Part shown: piece by piece, positions 1 to 7,094 of the stretch
How the letters are laid out: every line of letters begins with the position of its first letter
How positions within the stretch are numbered: the first letter of the stretch is position 1
NCBI GenBank assembly: GCA_958369755.1
Contig: CATXJC010000048.1
Location: 1 to 12,599, forward strand
Origin: an uncultured Prevotella sp.
Lineage (GTDB): Bacteria; Bacteroidota; Bacteroidia; Bacteroidales; Bacteroidaceae
Direction: 5' to 3'
DNA length: 12,599 nt
Notes under the pieces: generated by a model
What the model saw: the letters and a program-made list of their open reading frames with translations, nothing else
Told to the model about the DNA's origin: nothing
The model's database searches: none
Translations under genes and position numbers: made by a program

Positions 1-10
1 TCTTCTTTTT

Positions 11-32
11 ATGAGATAAAAACTTATCTCAT
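11..32. other. Short perfect hairpin at left edge
   Basis: Nine-base arms atgagataa (11-19) and ttatctcat (24-32) flank an aaac loop. No T-run follows on either strand; the T-rich stretch lies before it on the + strand. It may be the end of a gene left of the window or part of the leader of the PHP gene at 68. No TAnnTTTG promoter element is visible between it and that gene. Confidence 0.4.
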
Positions 33-67
33 TCTCAATCACTTATAAAAAATACGTACTTTCCAGT

Positions 68-790
68 ATGAAAACATTATTAGACGTTCATACACATACC
101 ATAGCATCGGGTCATGCCTTCAGCAGTTTGCAGGAAATGACCATGGCTGCAAAAGAAAAGGGTTTGGAAATACTGGGAATCACAGAGCACGGACCTCATA
201 TTCCAGGCACCTGTGATCCCATCTATTTCAGAAACCTGCATTGCGTTCCCCGTCAGCTCTATGGAATCAGGCTGATGCTGGGGGCAGAACTCAACATCCT
301 CAATACCCAGGGCGATATTGACCTCGATGAGGATTACTGGCGCATACTTGATATCCGAATCGCTGGCATTCATAGCCTTTGCTGGCAGGGAGGAACCAAG
401 GAAGAAAACACGCAGGGTGTCATCAATGCCATGCGCAATCCATTCGTGCAGATTATCTCCCATCCTGGAGATGGAACGGCAGAACTGGATTTCGAGGCTC
501 TGATGAAGGTTTCCAAGGAGACGCATACCTTGCTCGAAATCAACAATCACTCCATGGCTCCCATCCGTCACAAAACGGTGGCAGCTCCCAATAACCTGGA
601 ACTGCTGGAACTTGCCAAGAAGTACGAGACCCCTGTCATCTTTGGAAGTGATGCCCACTTCTCTGCCATGATTGCCGACTACAGCAACATCATGCCGCTG
701 GTAGAGAAAGCTGAGTTCCCGGAAGAACTGATTCTCAACTATCAGCCGGAGAAATTCATGGCTTATCTCAAGCCTACCCCTGAGAAATAG
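68..790 (+). CDS. PHP-domain metal-dependent hydrolase, YcdX-like phosphatase
   Basis: This 240-aa protein has the full metal-ligand pattern of the PHP (polymerase and histidinol phosphatase) superfamily. The set is H8 and H10 in DVHTH, H16, H41 in TEHGPH, E74 in GAELN, H102, H132 in SHPGD, and D195/H197 in GSDAH. The length and the nine-ligand arrangement match the YcdX branch, which forms a trinuclear metal site in a distorted TIM barrel and is annotated as a cytosolic phosphatase; the physiological substrate of that branch is not settled. The ORF is intact. It ends 33 bases before the carbonic anhydrase on the same strand, so the two may be co-transcribed. Histidinol-phosphatase is the main alternative, but no histidine genes are nearby. 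Family call is firm; substrate is unknown. Confidence 0.9.
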   Translation: MKTLLDVHTHTIASGHAFSSLQEMTMAAKEKGLEILGITEHGPHIPGTCDPIYFRNLHCVPRQLYGIRLMLGAELNILNTQGDIDLDEDYWRILDIRIAGIHSLCWQGGTKEENTQGVINAMRNPFVQIISHPGDGTAELDFEALMKVSKETHTLLEINNHSMAPIRHKTVAAPNNLELLELAKKYETPVIFGSDAHFSAMIADYSNIMPLVEKAEFPEELILNYQPEKFMAYLKPTPEK

Positions 791-823
791 GAAAAATTCG
801 TTTCACATTTCATTTGCACTACT

Positions 824-1369
824 ATGATTATAGAAGAAATTATCAAGTATAACGAGGAATTCGTAGCCAACAAGGGCTACGAGAAGTATCTTACGAGCAA
901 ATACCCAGATAAGAAGCTTGCCATCCTTTCCTGTATGGATACCCGCCTGACAGAGCTTCTGCCGGCGGCATTGGGATTGAAGAATGGAGATGCCAAGCTC
1001 ATCAAGAATGCAGGTGGACTGGTTATCAGTCCATTCGACTCTGCCATGCGCAGCCTCCTGGTTGCCATTTACGAACTGGGTGTAGAGGAAATCATGGTTA
1101 TCGCCCACTCCAACTGCGGTGCCTGCCACATGAACGGCCAGCAGATGAAGGAATTGATGCTCAAGCGCGGCATCCATCAGGATATCATCGACACCATCGG
1201 ACTTTGCGGCATCGACCTAGACCATTGGCTGGAGGGATTCCATGACACAGAGGATTCTGTAAGAAATACGATTGATACCATCCGTACTCACCCTCTTGTA
1301 CCAAAGGATGTCAATCTGCATGGTTATATCATCGATTCCCAGACGGGTAAGCTCACAGAAGTAATCTAA
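824..1369 (+). CDS. Beta-class carbonic anhydrase
   Basis: This 181-aa protein would interconvert CO2 and bicarbonate in the cytoplasm. Zinc ligands are visible as C37 in SCMDTR, with the D39/R41 catalytic dyad, and H95 and C98 in AHSNCGAC. The CMDTRL form and compact size resemble the short bacterial beta-CA branch rather than the roughly 220-aa Can/plant-like enzymes. No signal peptide is evident. It follows the PHP gene by 33 bases on the same strand and has no clear promoter of its own. Its TAA stop overlaps by 4 bases the stop of the convergent arginase-like gene, leaving no room for an intrinsic terminator between them. Family call is firm. Confidence 0.92.
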   Translation: MIIEEIIKYNEEFVANKGYEKYLTSKYPDKKLAILSCMDTRLTELLPAALGLKNGDAKLIKNAGGLVISPFDSAMRSLLVAIYELGVEEIMVIAHSNCGACHMNGQQMKELMLKRGIHQDIIDTIGLCGIDLDHWLEGFHDTEDSVRNTIDTIRTHPLVPKDVNLHGYIIDSQTGKLTEVI

Positions 1370-2124
1370 CTTTCGGCCAAGATCATCTGCATCAGTTCAA
1401 CATTAGTCTTGTTGTTTATCGCAGCATCTTCAACTTCGGTGAAATAATCAAGAGTAGCAGAACACTCTCCGGTAATATCTATGCCAATCACATTCTCATG
1501 GGCATAGATAATACGAAGCACGGCTTGTAGCTGTATAAGCGTCATGTTGCCATTGCTCCAATCCGTAATGGCATCCTGCTTTCTTAAGACATCCTTATCG
1601 ATGGAAATATAGACAGGCTCGTGTATGAGCTTACCAGCCTTGGAGGGCCATGCCTGATGGTGATTCATTTCAGCCTGACTATAGAACAAGACCTTTTCTC
1701 TCAGATGAATAGGCACTTGAGCAATCAACTCATCCGATGCCCCAACAATAATAATATGTCTGACTAGCGGGTTCTTTTCCAACACATCTTTCACCCAGCC
1801 GCCACATGATACTACGCCCTCCCATTCCGGTTGTTGCATATCAGGATGATGATCGAAAACGATCAGGGAAAAAGGTTCCTGGAGTCTGGATACCCAATAT
1901 TCTGTGAGATAATGAAAATCACCGGAGTCTATGAAATGAATTGCCTCGGCAGGAAAAGGAGCAAGCCGACGATGCAGTTCTTCCCTGCCTTCTTCATCAC
2001 AATAGCAATCCACCCCCTTCATGTCCTGGCAATCTACGTGGATGATATTCTTGTTTGAGGCAAATGCCTCTAAGTTATATACGCCAGTAAAGTTCAGAAG
2101 AATGACAGGTATTTTCTTTTCCAT
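1366..2124 (-). CDS. Arginase/ureohydrolase-superfamily protein
   Basis: This 252-aa protein keeps all six Mn-ligand positions of the arginase fold. H71 lies in SGDFHYLT, D91/H93/D95 in FDHHPDMQ (the DAHxD motif), and D176/D178 in SIDKDVL (the SxDxD motif). It is shorter than true arginases and agmatinases (about 300 aa). The strict SxDxDxxDP context is also altered (SIDKDVLRK), so arginine or agmatine as substrate cannot be assumed. GIDITGE (about 214-220) sits near the C-terminus, where the superfamily usually has an acidic active-site strand. It lies 115 bases downstream of the ABM-like gene on the same strand, with a hairpin between. No TAnnTTTG element is seen directly upstream, so read-through from that gene is possible. 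Superfamily call is strong; reaction is open. Confidence 0.82.
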   Translation of the reverse strand: MEKKIPVILLNFTGVYNLEAFASNKNIIHVDCQDMKGVDCYCDEEGREELHRRLAPFPAEAIHFIDSGDFHYLTEYWVSRLQEPFSLIVFDHHPDMQQPEWEGVVSCGGWVKDVLEKNPLVRHIIIVGASDELIAQVPIHLREKVLFYSQAEMNHHQAWPSKAGKLIHEPVYISIDKDVLRKQDAITDWSNGNMTLIQLQAVLRIIYAHENVIGIDITGECSATLDYFTEVEDAAINNKTNVELMQMILAES

Positions 2125-2181
2125 ACGCCAATAAGATAAAAATAGACCTTTTATATATTATGTAGAAATATATAATGCAGA

Positions 2182-2228
2182 ACATCAGCCGATGATGAAG
2201 AAGAAAATGTATCATCACGGACTGATGT
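2182..2228. other. Bulged hairpin between ABM-like and arginase-like genes
   Basis: Arms acatcag/ctgatgt, ccg/cgg and atgat/atcat nest around a loop starting gaagaag, giving 15 base pairs with small bulges. It lies just past the stop of the leftward ABM-like gene and before the arginase-like gene. In the leftward transcript the U-run (complement of the A-run 2232-2239) comes before the stem, not after it. That is not classic terminator geometry; it may be a processing or attenuation element. Confidence 0.45.
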
Positions 2229-2239
2229 CTGAAAAAAAA

Positions 2240-2524
2240 TTAGAAAGTGAACTGCTCCAGTTTCAAGCCATTCTTGGTAAGAGCTTCAATCTTTGGAACC
2301 AGTGTAGTGAAATGCTCAGAAGCCATGTGAGCTTTCAGAACCTCCTCGTTCTCCCATGTCTCGCAGATCATCATCACACCATTGCGAGTTCCACTGGTGA
2401 AATAGTCGTAGGCAATATTGCCATTGTCCTTCAAGGACTTCTCTACCAGCTCCTTACACAAAGCGTTGATTTCCTCAACCTTTACCTCCTCCTTTTTCTC
2501 AAAAAATACATTTAATCTAATCAT
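2240..2524 (-). CDS. ABM-fold monooxygenase-like protein (YgiN type)
   Basis: This 94-aa protein fits the antibiotic biosynthesis monooxygenase (ABM) ferredoxin-like fold, normally a dimer of about 95-105 aa. Family signatures are an N-terminal strand MIRLNVFF, a central helix, the GVMMICETWEN strand (E55, W57), then the H66 and H71 pair in KAHMASEHF leading to LVPKIEAL. Family members include quinol monooxygenases such as YgiN and cofactor-free oxygenases. The sequence gives no specific substrate, and many members are of unknown role. A good Bacteroidota promoter lies 45-74 bases upstream. It heads a possible two-gene leftward unit with the arginase-like gene. Confidence 0.85.
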   Translation of the reverse strand: MIRLNVFFEKKEEVKVEEINALCKELVEKSLKDNGNIAYDYFTSGTRNGVMMICETWENEEVLKAHMASEHFTTLVPKIEALTKNGLKLEQFTF

Positions 2525-2568
2525 AGTTCTTTATTTTTAATATTGACTTTGTATTCAATTGCCGGTTG

Positions 2569-2598
2569 CAAAATTACCTATTTTTTATGAATCCCCAA
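2569..2598 (-). promoter_or_regulatory. Bacteroidota-type promoter for the ABM-like gene
   Basis: On the minus strand, TAATTTTG (2569-2576) matches the -7 consensus TAnnTTTG. TTG (2596-2598) lies 19 bases upstream, the usual -33 spacing. The start codon of the ABM-like gene is about 45 bases downstream. Confidence 0.7.
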
Positions 2599-2648
2599 CT
2601 AATTATGCGCTATATTTTTGTTAAAATTAGAAGTTTTTCCATTTTTTC

Positions 2649-2679
2649 TTGCGTCATTAAGATAAAAAACGTATATTTG
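2649..2679 (+). promoter_or_regulatory. Bacteroidota-type promoter for the toxin-antitoxin-like pair
   Basis: TATATTTG (2672-2679) matches TAnnTTTG, with TTG (2649-2651) 20 bases upstream. The start codon at 2703 lies 23 bases after the -7 element, so the leader is very short. The short inverted pair cgtat (2670-2674) and atacg (2691-2695) overlaps the start region and could be an operator, but this is weak. Confidence 0.7.
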
Positions 2680-2702
2680 CAGCAGATTAAATACGCAAGC
2701 TT

Positions 2703-2990
2703 ATGAAAGAGAAAAGATATACATTGCCAGAAGAGCAGAAAGATGCAGCATTCGCAGCAGAGCCTGCACCAGCCTATCACGGAAATGCCGCCATAGCACT
2801 TCCCGAGGATGAATGTGCAGAAGAAGATATTGACTGGAATAAGATTCCTGTTGGCTGGCATCCGGCTAATGAAGAAGAAGCCGTGGCTAGGATAGAAGCT
2901 ATTGAGGAAGAGTATGAAAGGACAGGCAAGGCTACAGATTTTGATGATTTTATAGCAGAACTTAAATCTGAAGGATTATGGCTCATATAA
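2703..2990 (+). CDS. Putative antitoxin partner of the ParE/RelE-like toxin
   Basis: This 95-aa, strongly acidic protein starts at the first ATG after a good promoter and overlaps the downstream toxin-like gene by 13 bases, as antitoxin genes often do. The N-terminal half is Ala/Pro/Glu-rich and has no recognisable ribbon-helix-helix or helix-turn-helix. The C-terminal half (about 56-93) reads as an amphipathic helix EEEAVARIEAIEEEYERTG followed by DFDDFIAELKSEG, which resembles toxin-wrapping tails of antitoxins. If it is an antitoxin, it would neutralise the toxin by binding it; autorepression would need a DNA-binding region that is not evident. The assignment rests mainly on position and composition. 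Confidence 0.6.
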   Translation: MKEKRYTLPEEQKDAAFAAEPAPAYHGNAAIALPEDECAEEDIDWNKIPVGWHPANEEEAVARIEAIEEEYERTGKATDFDDFIAELKSEGLWLI

Positions 2991-3307
2991 AATTACTAGA
3001 CCCTTTCAAGAAGGAACTTCGAGATATGGTGGTTTACACACTAGCCGAATTTGGAGCTACTTCAGTAAAACGGTTTAATAAAGAGCTTGATGACATCAAG
3101 CATCGCCTGATGCTTCATCCTCTTTCTTCACCCAGAGAGCCATTGCTTAAGCGATTCCACCGCCCTTACCATAGTGCGATTATCAAGGAGAATTGGAAGA
3201 TTATCTATCGCTACGACGAAGCCAACGACCTCGTCATTTTCGTAGATTTATGGGATATGAGAAGAAGCCCTAGATATTTGATTAGACAATTCAAAAGAAA
3301 ACTATAA
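2978..3307 (+). CDS. ParE/RelE-superfamily toxin
   Basis: This 109-aa basic protein fits the ParE/RelE (plasmid stabilisation) toxin fold. It has an N-terminal helical region with ELRDMVVYTLAEFG and FNKELDDIKHRLMLHP, then a beta-sheet region RPYHSAIIKENWKIIYRYD and LVIFVDLWDMRRSP. Toxins of this group either cleave ribosome-bound mRNA (RelE) or poison DNA gyrase (ParE). The conserved R/Y-rich sheet end is present, but the sequence does not tell the two apart. It is translationally coupled to the acidic upstream gene by a 13-base overlap. The ORF is intact and ends just before a palindromic repeat region. Confidence 0.8.
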   Translation: MAHIKLLDPFKKELRDMVVYTLAEFGATSVKRFNKELDDIKHRLMLHPLSSPREPLLKRFHRPYHSAIIKENWKIIYRYDEANDLVIFVDLWDMRRSPRYLIRQFKRKL

Positions 3308-3328
3308 AGGAAAGAGCTCTAACTGTAT

Positions 3329-3423
3329 GGTTGAAACGGGCTGAAAGCCCAAAAGCTCGTAGCCCAGGGCAGCGCCCTGGGTACACTCGCAGTCAGCAAT
3401 GCGCCCAGTAAGGGCAAAAGCTT
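3329..3423. repeat. REP-like palindromic intergenic repeat (left copy)
   Basis: The element opens with ggttgaaa (3329-3336). A hairpin gggct-gaa-agccc (3338-3350) follows, then a perfect 8-base-arm palindrome cccagggc/gccctggg (3363-3370, 3374-3381; loop agc), and it ends in agtaagggcaaaagctt (3407-3423). The opening block, the gaa-looped hairpin and the 17-base end all recur at 12484-12562, the last one inverted. It resembles palindromic intergenic repeats common in Bacteroidota genomes; a link to a RAYT-type transposase is possible, but none is encoded here. Confidence 0.65.
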
Positions 3424-3461
3424 CGTATAACAACCTCTATATTAGAACACATAGAAATAGC

Positions 3462-3490
3462 GTTTAAGGTCACATTTTATGACCTTAAAC
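3462..3490. terminator. Stem-loop ending the six-gene leftward operon
   Basis: Perfect 11-base arms gtttaaggtca (3462-3472) and tgaccttaaac (3480-3490) flank a 7-base loop. It lies 18 bases past the stop of the leftward GIY-YIG gene. T-rich sequence follows on the + strand and a weaker one on the minus strand, so it could work in both directions and also stop rightward read-through from the toxin gene. Confidence 0.6.
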
Positions 3491-3508
3491 TATTGGTTTT
3501 CAACTATT

Positions 3509-4741
3509 TTATTTATTTTCCTTTCCCCTTATCACCTCCAATACCTTTCCGAGATGATAAGTTACCAAACCATCCTTATAGGTGGTATCCAACACCTGAA
3601 CCACGGCATTATCCCTATCCGAATGATAACCCACATAAAACCTTATCGCATCGAAACGACGGAGATAACGCTTGCCATCAGCCTCATCAATATAAGTATA
3701 TTTGTTAAGCGTGGTCTGCTTCAACGAACGGTACTCTTCGGTCTTCACACCAGATACAATCTCCTCGAAATATACCTTCTCGATAATCAGCGTCAAAACC
3801 TTCAAGCCCGACAGATTTAACTGCGATGGCTTTTTCTCTATCCGCTGCTCCAGACATTGCTGTTCCTTATTGTAGGCAAAGTAGATGATAGTGCCATTCA
3901 TGATTTTCTGAATGATACTGTCGATGATTTCCAGCGGAACCTGATACCATTCCGTAGCCTCATGCATCTCTCCCTTATCATCAGCCACCCTGAAACGGAA
4001 GTTCACCGTCTGCAACACCTGATGCACCAGGTCTTCAAACTTCTGGGAGTGCATGTTCACTATCTTGTAAGTGCTTACTATCTCTACAGGTGCCATCAGA
4101 TAAGTAGGCTCATGCTCGGCATTTGCCACACGCTCCTCCACCCTATTCGTAGAGAAACCTATCTTATAGAGATTCTTGATGTTACGAATTTCCGGATTCT
4201 CTGATTTCGAACGAAGCACGTAGATATAACCCGTCACCTGGTCTTCCTGCTTCACATCCTCAGGATTGAAGAAATGGGCATCCGTCTCCTCCAAAATTTC
4301 GGTGATGGCATAACCACTTGCCACCACACTCTTGCGAAGTGTCTGGAGATAGATATCCGACTCCGTACCATTTTCATAGATACAGCGGGTTCTGCCATCG
4401 GGCAAACCATTAGTACCCTTTTTCTTCTCAATAATCTCATATAACAAAACCATCTGACCATCTACAAGATAATAGCGTCCAGCCAATAGGCTCGTCGTCT
4501 TCGAGATTCTCTGCAACTGTCGCTTCCCGGTCTTCAAATCCTGATGCACCTGTTCGAAGAGCGGCTTAAACTGCGCAAAATTCTCACACAGTTTTCTTTG
4601 CGCCACATGGTCGGGCGCATCCTTCTTCTGAGCCATCACGCCTTTCATGTCGGCAGGCACATCGAAGAGTTTTGCCTCCTGATAGGAAACATCCATCAAG
4701 GGATCGCTGAATATATCTTCTAATTCTTTATCAATATCCAT
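3509..4741 (-). CDS. T5orf172-type GIY-YIG nuclease with C-terminal ASCH domain
   Basis: This 410-aa protein has three visible parts. Residues 1-150 carry an N-terminal motif LEDIFSDPLMDV and a conserved accessory region (KLCENFAQFKPLFEQVHQDL, then ENGTESDIYLQTLR) that I recognise from GIY-YIG proteins of this class. Residues 170-270 form the T5orf172/MUG113 GIY-YIG nuclease: GYIYVL and LYKIGFS are the GIY and YIG strands, with R200/R204, E236/H240 in FEDLVH and E264 in TEWY as likely active-site or core residues. Residues 313-405 read as an ASCH (PUA-like) domain: VLTLIIEKVYFEEIVSGVKT, EEYR, and a final YHLGKVLEV. The GIY-YIG part would cut DNA; the ASCH part may bind nucleic acid, perhaps modified. 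It is the last gene of the operon and is followed by a stem-loop. The domain fusion is unusual to me. Confidence 0.82.
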   Translation of the reverse strand: MDIDKELEDIFSDPLMDVSYQEAKLFDVPADMKGVMAQKKDAPDHVAQRKLCENFAQFKPLFEQVHQDLKTGKRQLQRISKTTSLLAGRYYLVDGQMVLLYEIIEKKKGTNGLPDGRTRCIYENGTESDIYLQTLRKSVVASGYAITEILEETDAHFFNPEDVKQEDQVTGYIYVLRSKSENPEIRNIKNLYKIGFSTNRVEERVANAEHEPTYLMAPVEIVSTYKIVNMHSQKFEDLVHQVLQTVNFRFRVADDKGEMHEATEWYQVPLEIIDSIIQKIMNGTIIYFAYNKEQQCLEQRIEKKPSQLNLSGLKVLTLIIEKVYFEEIVSGVKTEEYRSLKQTTLNKYTYIDEADGKRYLRRFDAIRFYVGYHSDRDNAVVQVLDTTYKDGLVTYHLGKVLEVIRGKENK

Positions 4742-4774
4742 ATCACTATATATAATAAGGTGAAAAACTATAGC

Positions 4775-5035
4775 CTATCCCAACAGTTGATACTCATCAT
4801 ACTGTCTGAGGCTATCTGTTGCCTTGGTTCGCAGAGCCTTGAGCGATGCAGCAAGCAACTTTTCTTTCAAGCCACCATCTGCTGTGGGTTCGCTACCATG
4901 CTCTGCCACCCACTTGTTGATTTCAAGCAATTTCTGTGCCAGCCTGTCATCGGGCGTCGGTGCCTTCGGTTTCGGACGTACATCCGCCAACAAGGGGTCA
5001 TCAAATATCTCTAATAATTCTTCTGGCCAATCCAT
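4775..5035 (-). CDS. Small helper-like protein sharing motifs with nuclease and helicase
   Basis: I do not recognise a named family for this 86-aa protein. Residues 6-19, ELLEIFDDPLLADV, closely match the N-terminus of the downstream GIY-YIG protein (ELEDIFSDPLMDV). Residues 41-69 (KWVAEHGSEP, then KEKLLAASLKALR) match the C-terminus of the upstream helicase (QWVAEHDGLRP, then KVRELAAAFQKLK). The rest is charged and probably helical, with no signal peptide or membrane segment. It lies 25 bases after the helicase and 33 bases before the nuclease, so it is almost certainly co-expressed with both. A bridging or regulatory role is inferred from the shared motifs. An alternative is a piece split from a longer ancestral nuclease or helicase. 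Confidence 0.75.
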   Translation of the reverse strand: MDWPEELLEIFDDPLLADVRPKPKAPTPDDRLAQKLLEINKWVAEHGSEPTADGGLKEKLLAASLKALRTKATDSLRQYDEYQLLG

Positions 5036-5060
5036 TTATGTTAATGTTAAATGTTGAATG

Positions 5061-7094
5061 TTACTTTTCCGGCTCATACTCCAATCCCATCATCTTTCGA
5101 ATCTTCAGGTTCTTGAGTTTCTGGAATGCAGCAGCCAGTTCCCTTACCTTCGGATCAGGGTCGTTGATGTCTGGGCGCAGACCGTCATGCTCTGCCACCC
5201 ATTGCTTATAGGGGCCCTTGAACAGCATCATCGCCTGTTCGATGGTCATATCGAATTTCTGTTCAGCCATCGTATCCTGGATAATCTTCAGGGTCTGCTT
5301 ATCCACATTCTTCGACAGCACCTCGTAAGCACGCTGGAAAGGGTTGATGGAATCAATCAGATTGATGCTCAACTGGTCGATGTTAATCATTCGGTTTGCC
5401 AGTTTGATGAGGCGATTGCCTTCCGACTCCTTCTCCTCATCGTTTGCCGAAGCATCGAAGTCGATAGGATTTCCCTTATCATCCACCACTTCACCACCCT
5501 TGACAAGGGTATCAAGCAGCAGGCGCTGACGAACTTCTTCCACTTCGTCCTCGCTCAAATCCGGATACTTTTCACGAATCACTTTCGGAATGAGCGTTTT
5601 GGTGATGGTTTCAGCCGTAGTACTTCCGCTGATGGCTTTCACCACCAGTTCGTCTTGCAAGATAGAAGCCTTCAAATCATCCAACTGCTCCTCTACAATC
5701 ATCTTCGTCTTCTCGCTCGACAAAGGTTTCAAGCCCTCTATCACAAGGGTACGGGCATCCAACGGACTACCCTCATCACTATCCACATCCTTTACCGTCT
5801 TGAAATGCCAACTAGGCGCCATTACCTGCTCCATCAGAAGCGAAGCGGTAATGGCTTTCAGAAAGTCGTTCACCGCCACCTTCACATCGGGCTGATTGGC
5901 ATCAGGCATTCCTATCATGTTCACAAACTTTGCCGTCTCCTTGCCTTCGCAATCACGGGTGCATCTTCCGATAATCTGCACCACTTCGGTCAGCGAGCCA
6001 CGCACACCTATGGTCAGACATTCCTCGCACCATTGCCAGTCGAAACCTTCCTTGGCAGTACCTAGGGCGATGATAATATCCACATCATCACGCTTCTTTA
6101 TCCGCTGCAAATATCCCTGCACCAGGTTGCGAGTCTCGGCGTGGTCTTCCACCAGATCGGCAACCTTCAGCAGTCTGCCGTCCTTGGTTCTGATGTGATA
6201 GATGCCGCCATTGTTGTAATCCCGTTCTTCTACCTTACCGATAATCTTGATGATTTCATCCACCTCCGTGTATTTACCCAAACCGCTGGATGCTCGGGAG
6301 TTGACACTCGGAATATGGATGATGGTCTTCTTGGTAGTATCCAGCACCTCGGCAATATGATCGAGATAACTGCCGTGATAGAAGTGATAGCCCAGGACGA
6401 GGTTCTTGAGATAGCGATAACCGTTGAGTTGCTGATAATAGTTGTAGGTTACCGGGAAGAAACGGGCCTCATCCTCTGCCCTCAATACCGGAACGCCATC
6501 GCCACGGAAGTAACTGCCCGTCATAGCAACGATATGACCGGTGGAATTATTCATCACCCGGCGCACAATATCGCCCAATCCACTATTCACATCAGCACTT
6601 GTATGATGAAACTCATCTATCGCCAAGAGGCAATCATTAAACTCCTCGTCACTTATTTCCTTCATGCCGTTTCGGAGAGTGGCATGGGCGCAAACCAGAA
6701 TGTTGCTTTTATCTTGATGGAAGAATTTTTTAAAGCGTACCGCCTTCTCTTTCTCGTCGGTAGTATCGCAAAGATTATACTGTTGCGCCACCCTCCAATC
6801 GGCGAAGAAGCCATACTTCATCAGGTCGGTGTTTTGGAAGGAGCGGCCGATACTCTTTTCCGGTACAGCCACTACTACCTTCTTGATGCCTTGATTATTC
6901 AGCTTATCCAGGGCGATGAACATCAAGGCGCGACTCTTGCCAGATGCTGGTGGCGCCTTGATAAGCAGAAAGCGATGGTTGCGGGCTTCGTAAGCCTTGG
7001 CTTGCATCTCTCGCATACCGAGTTGATTGGTATTACTCGATTTACCTGTTTGCTGATACTTGATATCAACGATGTTATCATTTATCTTGTTCAT
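5061..7094 (-). CDS. SF2 DEAD/DEAH-type helicase
   Basis: This 677-aa protein has the superfamily 2 motor motifs in order. They are motif I APPASGKS (47-54), motif II IDEFHH (159-164), motif III MTGSYF (191-196), motif V GTAKEGFDW (345-353) and motif VI QIIGRCTRD (373-381). The Walker A begins with Ala-Pro-Pro instead of Gly, while the key GKS is intact. Such proteins couple ATP hydrolysis to DNA translocation or remodelling. After residue 400 there is a long helical region with no nuclease motif that I can see, ending in a WVAEH-type module (631-661) shared with the next gene. Its start lies inside the end of the 113-aa gene (17-base overlap), suggesting translational coupling. It is G+C-richer than the genes upstream of it (35 of 60 bases in 5161-5220). 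In context it is the likely motor of the defence cassette. Confidence 0.88.
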   Translation of the reverse strand: MNKINDNIVDIKYQQTGKSSNTNQLGMREMQAKAYEARNHRFLLIKAPPASGKSRALMFIALDKLNNQGIKKVVVAVPEKSIGRSFQNTDLMKYGFFADWRVAQQYNLCDTTDEKEKAVRFKKFFHQDKSNILVCAHATLRNGMKEISDEEFNDCLLAIDEFHHTSADVNSGLGDIVRRVMNNSTGHIVAMTGSYFRGDGVPVLRAEDEARFFPVTYNYYQQLNGYRYLKNLVLGYHFYHGSYLDHIAEVLDTTKKTIIHIPSVNSRASSGLGKYTEVDEIIKIIGKVEERDYNNGGIYHIRTKDGRLLKVADLVEDHAETRNLVQGYLQRIKKRDDVDIIIALGTAKEGFDWQWCEECLTIGVRGSLTEVVQIIGRCTRDCEGKETAKFVNMIGMPDANQPDVKVAVNDFLKAITASLLMEQVMAPSWHFKTVKDVDSDEGSPLDARTLVIEGLKPLSSEKTKMIVEEQLDDLKASILQDELVVKAISGSTTAETITKTLIPKVIREKYPDLSEDEVEEVRQRLLLDTLVKGGEVVDDKGNPIDFDASANDEEKESEGNRLIKLANRMINIDQLSINLIDSINPFQRAYEVLSKNVDKQTLKIIQDTMAEQKFDMTIEQAMMLFKGPYKQWVAEHDGLRPDINDPDPKVRELAAAFQKLKNLKIRKMMGLEYEPEK

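Noticed and set aside
80..658. 192-aa minus-strand open frame across the PHP gene
   Set aside because: The + strand frame carries the complete PHP metal-ligand set; the antisense product has no family features.
2192..2515. 107-aa + strand open frame opposite the ABM-like gene
   Set aside because: The minus-strand frame encodes a clear ABM-fold protein with its own promoter; this one begins inside a hairpin and looks like a shadow.
5036..5060. Repeated atgtt units between the helicase and the 86-aa gene
   Set aside because: The stretch is only 25 bases and low-complexity; it is probably just an A+T-rich translation-initiation spacer.
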